From Candidatus Burkholderia verschuerenii (lineage in GTDB: Bacteria > Pseudomonadota > Gammaproteobacteria > Burkholderiales > Burkholderiaceae): a stretch of 33,610 nucleotides of DNA. The stretch lies in contig NZ_LFJJ01000413.1 in NCBI RefSeq assembly GCF_001189365.1, positions 1 through 33,610 on the forward strand, given 5' to 3'. Below, piece by piece: positions 26,446 to 33,610 of this stretch; the first letter of the stretch is position 1; the number at the start of each line of letters is the position of its first letter. The notes beneath the pieces are model-generated. The model saw nothing but the letters and a program-made list of their open reading frames with translations, was not told the origin of the DNA and ran no database searches. Both the position numbers and the translations under genes were made by a program.

Positions 26446-26463
26446 ACGGCGCTCCATCGAACC

Positions 26464-26499
26464 CGCGTTTTTTTCGTCTTTCATGGCGAAAGAAACGCG
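26464..26499 (+). terminator. Stem-loop after ffh, likely terminator
   Basis: A 13-bp stem with one G-U pair (26464-26476 with 26487-26499) and a 10-base loop lies about 20 bp after the ffh stop. It is followed by GAGTTTATC rather than a true T run, so termination may be partial. Confidence 0.5.
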
Positions 26500-26565
26500 A
26501 GTTTATCATATGGCGCACGCCGTCGTTTTTTTCCACACTAGAAGTCAGTCTTTCCCCGCTGCCCT

Positions 26566-27117
26566 ATGAACCGCGAAGAAGCGCTCCACATTTTCAGCCA
26601 CTCCGAAGAGATCGTTACGGCCGATCAGGTCAACGCGTCGATCAAACGCATGGCTGCGGACATCAAGACCGCGACGAAAGACGACTTTTCGTTGCTGCTA
26701 TCGGTGATGGGCGGCGCGGCCGTGTTCACCGGCATGCTGTTGCCGCATCTGGATTTCCCGCTCGAGTTCGATTACATCCACCTGACGCGTTACCGCAACG
26801 CGATCAAGGGCGGCAGCGAGATGCAATGGCGCGTGGCGCCGGCCGAATCGGTGAAGGATCGCGTGGTGCTCGTGCTCGACGATATCCTCGACGAAGGCGA
26901 AACGATGGCCGCGATCCGCGACCGCATCATGGCGATGGGCGCGAAGCAATTCCTGTCGGCGGTGCTGTGCGAGAAGGTCATCCCGAAGGCCAAGCCGCTG
27001 CGTCCGGATTTTTGCGGCTTCGAAGTGCCGGACCGCTATGTGTTCGGCTGTGGGATGGATGCGAAGGGATACTGGCGCAATCTGCCCACGATCCGGGCGT
27101 TGACCGAAGGCGCTTGA
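26566..27117 (+). CDS. hpt: Hypoxanthine-guanine phosphoribosyltransferase
   Basis: This is a 183-residue purine salvage enzyme that joins hypoxanthine or guanine to PRPP. The PRPP-binding motif VVLVLDDILDEGETMAAI is clear, as are the YIHLTRYRNA segment and the C-terminal PDRYVFGCGMDAKGYWRNLP, which helps bind the base. It lies about 120 bp after ffh with a likely terminator between, so it is probably expressed by its own promoter. Confidence 0.88.
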   Translation: MNREEALHIFSHSEEIVTADQVNASIKRMAADIKTATKDDFSLLLSVMGGAAVFTGMLLPHLDFPLEFDYIHLTRYRNAIKGGSEMQWRVAPAESVKDRVVLVLDDILDEGETMAAIRDRIMAMGAKQFLSAVLCEKVIPKAKPLRPDFCGFEVPDRYVFGCGMDAKGYWRNLPTIRALTEGA

Positions 27118-27130
27118 AAACGCGCTGTCG

Positions 27131-27157
27131 AAAAAAAGCGGCCGAGGCCGCTTTTTT
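27131..27157. terminator. Bidirectional terminator between hpt and marC
   Basis: A GC-rich stem (GCGGC with GCCGC) is flanked by A6 and T6, so it forms a standard terminator on both strands, ending hpt on the plus strand and proS-marC on the minus strand. Confidence 0.9.
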
Positions 27158-27756
27158 CATAGCTGATGCACGAACGTCTTTATGCCGGTCAGAATCATCT
27201 CGACTGAAATGGCGACCAGCACCAATCCCATCAAGCGCTCGAACGCCGTCACCGCGCGCTCGCCGAGCCACTGCTGAATCTTCTCCGCGAGAATCAGCAC
27301 GATCGCGCAGACGATCATCGTCACTGTCAGCGCGCCGATCCACTCGAACATCTTGCCCGGCGCCTGCGACGTCAGGAGCATCACCGTCGCCAATGCCGAC
27401 GGACCGGCCAGCGCCGGAATCGCCAGCGGCACGATCAGCGGTTCGCCGCCGCGCGAATCGCCGCCCATCGGGCCATCGGGATGCGGGAAGATCATGCGCA
27501 GCGCGATCAGAAACAGCACGATTCCGCCCGCGATGCGCAAGGACACATCGGTGAGATTCATCGCGCGAAGAAAGCGATCGCCCGCCATCATGAAGACCAG
27601 CAGGATCACGAAGGCGATCGCCACTTCGCGCAGAATCACCACGCGACGCCGCTCGGAAGCGACGCCGCGCAACGCGTTGATGAAGATCGGAATGTTGCCA
27701 AGCGGATCCGTGATCAGCAGCAGAAGGATCGTCGCCGACAAAAAGTTGTACTGCAT
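27157..27756 (-). CDS. MarC family integral membrane protein
   Basis: This 199-residue protein has about six membrane helices. MarC-family features are LLITDPLGNIPIFINAL near the start, LRIAGGIVLFLIALRMIF in the middle and PLAIPALAGPSALATVMLL. The family was once linked to antibiotic resistance, but its function remains unknown. The ATG follows the proS TAA without a gap, so translation is probably coupled. Confidence 0.9.
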   Translation of the reverse strand: MQYNFLSATILLLLITDPLGNIPIFINALRGVASERRRVVILREVAIAFVILLVFMMAGDRFLRAMNLTDVSLRIAGGIVLFLIALRMIFPHPDGPMGGDSRGGEPLIVPLAIPALAGPSALATVMLLTSQAPGKMFEWIGALTVTMIVCAIVLILAEKIQQWLGERAVTAFERLMGLVLVAISVEMILTGIKTFVHQL

Positions 27757-29493
27757 TTACTTCGCGAGCGCAGCCCGGACCTTCTCGATCACGACATTCG
27801 CGGCATCGTCCACCGGCAGCAGCGTGGCTTCGGTGTCGCGGCGACCCTGATACTCCAGCTTGCCTTCCTTCAGCCCGCGATCGCCGATCACGATGCGATG
27901 CGGCACGCCGATCAGTTCCCAGTCCGCGAACATCACGCCCGGACGCTCGCCGCGATCGTCGAGGATCACGTCGATGCCCGCAGCCTGCAGCGTCGCGTAC
28001 AGCTTGTCGGCCTGCTCGCGCACGGCGTCGCTGCGGTCGTAGCCCATCGGGCAGATCACGATTTCGAACGGTGCAATGGCTTCCGGCCAGATGATGCCGC
28101 GATCGTCGAAGTTCTGTTCGATCGCCGCGCCCAGCACGCGCGTGACGCCGATGCCGTAGCAGCCCATCTGCATCGGCGCGGGCTTGCCGCCTTCGTCGAG
28201 GAAGGTCGCGCCCATCGCCTCGGAATACTTCGTGCCGAGCTGGAACACGTGGCCCACTTCGATGCCACGGCAGATTTCGAGCACACCCTTGCCGTCCGGC
28301 GAAGGATCGCCCGCGACGACATTGCGGATATCGGCCACTTCCGGCTCGGGCAGATCGCGGCCCCAGTTCACGCCGGTCGTGTGGAAATCGACGTCGTTCG
28401 AACCGACCACGAAATCGCTCATGTTCGCGACCGTGCGGTCCGCGATCACGCGCACCGGCTTCTTCGTGCCGATGGGACCGAGATAGCCCGGTGGCGTGCC
28501 GAACCATTCGACGATCTCGGCTTCCGTCGCGAACCGATAGCCCGCGAGGCCCGGCAGCTTGCCGGTCTTGATGTCGTTCAGCGAATGATCGCCGCGCAGC
28601 ATCAGCAACCAGATGGTCGGTTCCGCGCCTTCGTTGTCGGTGGCGAGAATGATCGACTTGATCGTGCTTTCGAGCGGGATGTTCAGATATTCGGCGACCG
28701 CCTCGCACTTCGCCTTGCCGGGCGTCGGCGTCTTCTTCAGTTCCTGCGCGGGCGCGGCGCGCGGCGCGATGAGCGGCAAGCCTTCCGCCGCTTCGACGTT
28801 GGCCGCGAAGTCCGACGTCGGGCAATAGGCGATGTCGTCCTCGCCCGTCTCGGCGATGACGTGGAACTCGTGCGAACCGCTGCCGCCGATCGAACCGTTA
28901 TCCGCCGCGACCGCACGGAACTCCAGGCCGATGCGCGTGAAGACGCGCACGTAAGCGTCGTACATCTTGCGATACGACTCGGCAAGACCGTCCTTGTCCT
29001 TATCGAAGGAATACGCGTCCTTCATGATGAACTCGCGGCCGCGCATCACGCCGAAACGCGGACGGATTTCGTCGCGGAACTTGGTTTGAATCTGGTAGAA
29101 GTTCACCGGCAACTGGCGATAGCTCTTGAGCTCGCGGCGCGCGATATCCGTCACGACTTCCTCGTGCGTCGGGCCCATCACGAAATCGCGTTCGTGACGA
29201 TCCTTGAAACGCAGCAGTTCGGGGCCGTATTGCTCCCAGCGGCCCGATTCCTGCCACAACTCGGCGGGCTGCACGGCGGGCATCAGCAGTTCGAGCGCGC
29301 CCGCGCGGTTCATCTCTTCACGCACGATGGCTTCGACCTTGCGCACCGAGCGCAGACCGATCGGCAAATAGTCGTAGATACCGCCGGCCACGCGACGGAT
29401 CATGCCGGCGCGCATCATCAGCTTGTGGCCGACGATCTCGGCGTCGGCGGGCGCTTCCTTGAGAGTGCCGATGAAGAACCGGGATGCTTTCAT
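27757..29493 (-). CDS. proS: Prolyl-tRNA synthetase (bacterial type, with editing domain)
   Basis: ProS charges tRNA-Pro with proline. The 578-residue length and order fit the bacterial form: the class II motif 1 region ([23 protein letters not shown]), motif 2 around [25 protein letters not shown], an inserted YbaK-like editing domain (about residues 230-390), motif 3 around [16 protein letters not shown], and the anticodon-binding domain ending in VRAALAK. The start at 29493 follows AAAATTTGA, with no strong ribosome binding site. It is intact and essential. Confidence 0.96.
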   Translation of the reverse strand: MKASRFFIGTLKEAPADAEIVGHKLMMRAGMIRRVAGGIYDYLPIGLRSVRKVEAIVREEMNRAGALELLMPAVQPAELWQESGRWEQYGPELLRFKDRHERDFVMGPTHEEVVTDIARRELKSYRQLPVNFYQIQTKFRDEIRPRFGVMRGREFIMKDAYSFDKDKDGLAESYRKMYDAYVRVFTRIGLEFRAVAADNGSIGGSGSHEFHVIAETGEDDIAYCPTSDFAANVEAAEGLPLIAPRAAPAQELKKTPTPGKAKCEAVAEYLNIPLESTIKSIILATDNEGAEPTIWLLMLRGDHSLNDIKTGKLPGLAGYRFATEAEIVEWFGTPPGYLGPIGTKKPVRVIADRTVANMSDFVVGSNDVDFHTTGVNWGRDLPEPEVADIRNVVAGDPSPDGKGVLEICRGIEVGHVFQLGTKYSEAMGATFLDEGGKPAPMQMGCYGIGVTRVLGAAIEQNFDDRGIIWPEAIAPFEIVICPMGYDRSDAVREQADKLYATLQAAGIDVILDDRGERPGVMFADWELIGVPHRIVIGDRGLKEGKLEYQGRRDTEATLLPVDDAANVVIEKVRAALAK

Positions 29494-29692
29494 TCAAATT
29501 TTCCAAAAGCGGCGCGCGGCTTCGTGCGGAAATGACGCCAAAACCAGGCGAAACAAAGGTGAACAAACGGAATATTCAGCGAATGGGAGATTTTGCCGTC
29601 TTCCCAATCCGCTGGCAAAGCTTGTCTGACAGGCGTGTGAAATCGTGCCCCGAATTGGGGTTGGTGCCAGTGCGCCGGGACCAATAACTGTT

Positions 29693-29698
29693 TATAAT
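29693..29698 (+). promoter_or_regulatory. -10 element of the rppH promoter
   Basis: A perfect TATAAT lies 33 bp before the rppH ATG. The -35 region is weak (near TGCGCC), so the promoter probably relies on the strong -10. Transcription would diverge from proS. Confidence 0.5.
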
Positions 29699-29731
29699 CA
29701 AAGCAATTTTAAAGGATTTGAAGGTGGCTGT

Positions 29732-30382
29732 ATGCTGGATCGTGACGGCTTTCGCCCGAACGTCGGCATCATCCTCTTGAACGCGCGCAACGAAGTGTTT
29801 TGGGGCAAGCGGCTGCGTGAACATTCCTGGCAGTTTCCGCAAGGGGGCATCAAATACGGTGAGACCCCAGTGCAAGCGATGTATCGGGAGTTACACGAAG
29901 AAACCGGCTTGCTGCCTGAGCATGTGAAAGTTGTCGGTCGCACGCGCGACTGGCTGCGTTATGAGGTGCCGGACAAGTTCATCAAGCGCGAGGTGCGCGG
30001 CCATTATCGCGGTCAGAAACAGATCTGGTTTCTGCTGCGCATGGTGGGACGCGATTGCGACATCTGCTTGCGCGCGACGGACCATCCGGAGTTCGATGCC
30101 TGGCGCTGGAACGAGTATTGGGTACCGCTGGATGCGGTCATCGAGTTCAAGCGCGACGTTTATCAAATGGCTCTCACCGAGCTATCCCGCTTCTTGCGGC
30201 GGACCAACTCCCGCGGTGAACGCGGTGAGCGCGCCGCGCATCATGGATCACGCTATCCACGCGTGCTCCAGTCGATGACGATCGAGACCGCGACTGTTAC
30301 TGCGGGCGGTAACGCAGTTCAGGCAGAATGCTCGGTCAGCGAGGAAGTGCGCATCATCGTGCGGCCATCTCCGTGCGAATGA
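29732..30382 (+). CDS. rppH: RNA pyrophosphohydrolase RppH
   Basis: RppH removes pyrophosphate from the 5' end of mRNA to start its decay. The ATG at 29732 follows AAGGTGG and gives 216 residues. The N-terminal Nudix domain has the Nudix box [24 protein letters not shown] (about residues 38-61), with [20 protein letters not shown] before it and [18 protein letters not shown] after it. The C-terminal extension past residue 160 is disordered and Arg-rich, as in other Burkholderia. It is intact. Confidence 0.94.
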   Translation: MLDRDGFRPNVGIILLNARNEVFWGKRLREHSWQFPQGGIKYGETPVQAMYRELHEETGLLPEHVKVVGRTRDWLRYEVPDKFIKREVRGHYRGQKQIWFLLRMVGRDCDICLRATDHPEFDAWRWNEYWVPLDAVIEFKRDVYQMALTELSRFLRRTNSRGERGERAAHHGSRYPRVLQSMTIETATVTAGGNAVQAECSVSEEVRIIVRPSPCE

Positions 30383-30515
30383 TCGTCGCGCTTTCTGGTC
30401 CAAAACTCTCAATCAGTCTTTGAGCGGCGGCACGGCGACATTCTTGCCGTGCCGTTCCTGCTTGTTTCGCGCGGCGAGCCACACGGTTCGCGCGCATGTT
30501 TTCGGGATCGCCCAA

Positions 30516-31082
30516 TTGAAAATCAACGCCTCATTCGCGGTCATCGCGGCATCCGCGGCCATTGCCGTGCTCGCCGGCTGTTCCAGTTCGAAGCAACCGA
30601 GCAACAAGGACGACAGCGCTTTCGCCTATCTGCTCGACCAGAAGCCGAACTGGGTCGAAAACAAGGTCGATACCTTGCCGCCGCTGCCGCAGGATTCAGA
30701 TCTGCTGCAGTTCACCGTTTCGCAGAACACGCCGCTGACCTTCTCCGTCGACAAAAATTCGATTTCTATCGGCAGTGACGGCGTGGTGCGTTACACCGTG
30801 GTCGCGTCGAGCCCGAGCGGCGCGCGCAACGTGAATTACGAAGGCATTCGCTGCGATACCTACGAATGGCGTCGCTATGCGAGCATCAACGAAGACGGCA
30901 ACGGCTGGGATCGCGGCACGGCGTTCGAATTCAAGCGTATCGAAAACGGCGAATTGAACGCGTATCAGGCGGCGCTCTATCAGGACTACTTCTGCGCGAA
31001 CAAGCTGCCGGTCGGCACGGCGAAGGTGATCGTCAACAATATTCGCTACAAGCGCACGCAAACGTCGATCAACACGCGCTGA
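30516..31082 (+). CDS. CNP1-like family lipoprotein
   Basis: This is a 188-residue protein of the CNP1-like family, named for a cryptic neisserial protein, with unknown function. The TTG at 30516 is chosen as start because it gives a proper lipoprotein signal peptide (KINASFAVIAASAAIAVLAGC with the lipobox LAGC); an ATG start would need an N-terminal extension without sense. The mature domain includes WVENKVDTLPPLPQDSDLLQF, TPLTFSVDKNSISIGSDGVVRYTVV and EGIRCDTYEWRRYA. It is followed at once by a strong terminator. Confidence 0.83.
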   Translation: MKINASFAVIAASAAIAVLAGCSSSKQPSNKDDSAFAYLLDQKPNWVENKVDTLPPLPQDSDLLQFTVSQNTPLTFSVDKNSISIGSDGVVRYTVVASSPSGARNVNYEGIRCDTYEWRRYASINEDGNGWDRGTAFEFKRIENGELNAYQAALYQDYFCANKLPVGTAKVIVNNIRYKRTQTSINTR

Positions 31083-31095
31083 TCGCTGTTTAAGA

Positions 31096-31130
31096 AAAAA
31101 CCCGCCGGCCTTGCGGCTCGGCGGGTTTTT
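31096..31130. terminator. Bidirectional terminator between the CNP1-like gene and proB
   Basis: A 12-bp stem, AAAAACCCGCCG (31096-31107) with CGGCGGGTTTTT (31119-31130), ends transcription from both sides: the CNP1-like gene on plus and obgE-proB on minus. Confidence 0.93.
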
Positions 31131-31139
31131 CGTCGAAGC

Positions 31140-32258
31140 TCAGACGAGCACCAGATTGTCGCGATGGATCAACTCGGGCTCGAGCATATAGCCGAGCACC
31201 GATTCGATCTCGCCGCTCGGCCGGCGATGAATCAGCCGCGCCTCCGAACTGCTGTAATTGGTGATGCCGCGCGCCACTTCCTGCCCCTGATCGTTCACGC
31301 AGACGATCACTTCGCCGCGATCGAACGCACCTTTCACATCGATCACGCCGATGGGCAGCAGGCTCTTGCCGTCGTCGGTGAGCTTTTGCACCGCGCCGTT
31401 ATCGATGACGACGTGCCCGCGCACCTGCAGGTGATCCGCCATCCATTGCTTGCGCGCCGCCATCCGCGCCGTGCGCGCGATCAGTTGCGTGCCGATCAGT
31501 TCGCCCGACGCCAGCCGCGTCAAGACGTCAGCCTCGCGGCCGCTCGCGATCACCGTGTTCGCGCCGCTGTGCGCCGCGCGCTTGGCCGCGAGAATCTTCG
31601 TCAGCATGCCGCCGCGACCGAGGCTCGAACCCGCGCCGCCCGCCATCACTTCGAGTTCGGGCGTGCCGGCGTCGGCCTGCTCGACCAGCGTCGCGCTCGG
31701 ATCCTTGCGCGGATCGGCGGTGAAAAGACCGCGCTGATCGGTGAGGATGACGAGCGCATCGCCTTCGATCAGATTGGCCACGAGCGCGCCGAGCGTGTCG
31801 TTGTCGCCGAACTTGATTTCGTCGGTGATGACCGTGTCGTTTTCGTTGATGATCGGCAGCGCGCCGAGGCGCAACAAGGTCAGCAACGTGGAACGCGCGT
31901 TGAGATAGCGCTCGCGATCGGCCAGATCGGCATGCGTGAGCAGAATCTGCGCGGTGCGGATGTTATGCGCGCCGAAGCTGCTCTCGTAGACCTGCGCCAA
32001 GCCCATCTGGCCGACGGCGGCCGCCGCCTGCAATTCGTCGATTTCGCGTGGCCGCTTGCTCCAGCCCAGCCGATGAATGCCTTCGGCGATCGCGCCCGAA
32101 CTCACCAGCACGACTTCCTTGCCCTGCTCCCGCAACGCCGCGATCTGCGATGCCCAGCGGCCGATGGCCGCGTGATCGAGACCGCGCCCGTCGTTGGTGA
32201 CGAGGCTGGACCCGACCTTCACTACGATTCGCTTCGCAGCGGCGATGACCGAACGCAT
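31140..32258 (-). CDS. proB: Glutamate 5-kinase
   Basis: ProB phosphorylates glutamate in the first step of proline synthesis and is usually inhibited by proline. The 372-residue protein has the amino acid kinase domain ([69 protein letters not shown]-like [11 protein letters not shown]) and a C-terminal PUA domain (from about residue 275, [14 protein letters not shown] onward). It lies 18 bp downstream of obgE on the same strand. Confidence 0.95.
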   Translation of the reverse strand: MRSVIAAAKRIVVKVGSSLVTNDGRGLDHAAIGRWASQIAALREQGKEVVLVSSGAIAEGIHRLGWSKRPREIDELQAAAAVGQMGLAQVYESSFGAHNIRTAQILLTHADLADRERYLNARSTLLTLLRLGALPIINENDTVITDEIKFGDNDTLGALVANLIEGDALVILTDQRGLFTADPRKDPSATLVEQADAGTPELEVMAGGAGSSLGRGGMLTKILAAKRAAHSGANTVIASGREADVLTRLASGELIGTQLIARTARMAARKQWMADHLQVRGHVVIDNGAVQKLTDDGKSLLPIGVIDVKGAFDRGEVIVCVNDQGQEVARGITNYSSSEARLIHRRPSGEIESVLGYMLEPELIHRDNLVLV

Positions 32259-32276
32259 CGTGCGCTTTCTCCTCGG

Positions 32277-33407
<1,131 letters not shown>

Positions 33408-33421
33408 TTATATTTTGCCGC

Positions 33422-33438
33422 GACCGGCGCGGCCGGTC
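33422..33438. promoter_or_regulatory. Perfect hairpin in the obgE upstream region
   Basis: GACCGGC and GCCGGTC pair across a 3-base GCG loop, 40 bp before obgE. With no T run it is not a clear terminator; it may be a structured 5' leader or an old repeat. Confidence 0.35.
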
Positions 33439-33486
33439 ACCGTTAAATCCTGAATTCTTTCGATGCGCGATTTCGGCGCACCAATG

Positions 33487-33610
33487 ATCGGCATAGGGGC
33501 GGCCAGCAAGCTGGCCGGTCCCCTGCCACACCACCCTGCCACACCACCCGGCGTGCGGGTCCGCACCGGGCGGTTCGGGAAGTTGAGGTTATGTGAGGCG
33601 AGGCATGCCA
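33487..33610 (-). mobile_element. 3' end of a group II intron (C-like), continuing past the window edge
   Basis: Read on the minus strand, the hairpin at 33542-33576 has the 34-nt shape of group II domain V (starting GAACCGCC, with the CGC-type catalytic triad). It is followed by a linker and a domain VI-like stem-loop (GGGGACCGGCCAGC with its partner GCTGGCCGCCCC, about 33496-33522), and the intron then ends in GCCGAT at 33487-33492. The linker is enlarged by a 13-bp tandem duplication at 33523-33548. The reverse transcriptase gene, if present, lies beyond the edge. Confidence 0.65.

Noticed and set aside
27481..29535. Long plus-strand open frame opposite marC and proS
   Set aside because: Same shadow effect; the composition is Arg/His-rich and the opposite strand encodes clear enzymes.

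Overview
The window comes from a high-GC betaproteobacterium. Gene families and gene order point to Burkholderia sensu lato, most likely the Caballeronia/Paraburkholderia branch: obgE-proB-CNP1-rppH-proS-marC-hpt-ffh-ypjD-PP0621-ampD-nrdA is a familiar core block of that group. This placement is from memory of the families, not from a search.

The window has two halves of very different quality. From 19.5 to 33.4 kb every gene is intact (nrdA, ampD, ffh, proS, rppH, proB, obgE and others). From 0 to 17 kb the accessory genes are riddled with lesions: a truncated SDR dehydrogenase, an MFS transporter with a 4-bp duplication, a LysR regulator with a late frameshift, a cyoC nonsense codon, and a System I cytochrome c maturation operon (ccmABCDEFGHI) in which C, F, G, H and I are all broken. 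The lesions include base-substitution stops, a 4-bp and a 10-bp tandem duplication and apparent small deletions, and the essential genes are spared. This looks like real genome erosion, as in host-restricted (for example leaf-nodule) Burkholderia, rather than sequencing noise. That reading is inference.

Layout: 1-2618, a minus-strand catabolic cluster (SDR, MFS, cupin dioxygenase-like). 2752-4858, a small phosphatase, then a LysR gene divergent from a carboxymuconolactone decarboxylase-like/cupin pair. 4929-8790, cyoABCD cytochrome bo3 quinol oxidase on the minus strand. 9161-11644, a secreted hypothetical protein, nitronate monooxygenase and a DUF3079-like protein. 11651-18564, napC-ccmABCDEFGHI on the minus strand. 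18567-19302, a ~735-bp imperfect palindrome with no recognised gene. 19513-33383, the intact core block. 33487-33610, the 3' end of a group II intron running in from the right edge.

The most interesting places are the giant palindrome, which sits exactly where nrdA has lost its usual partner nrdB and napC has lost the rest of the nap operon; the multi-hit decay of the ccm operon next to an intact napC; tandem NrdR-type boxes on the nrdA promoter; and the group II intron end beside obgE.
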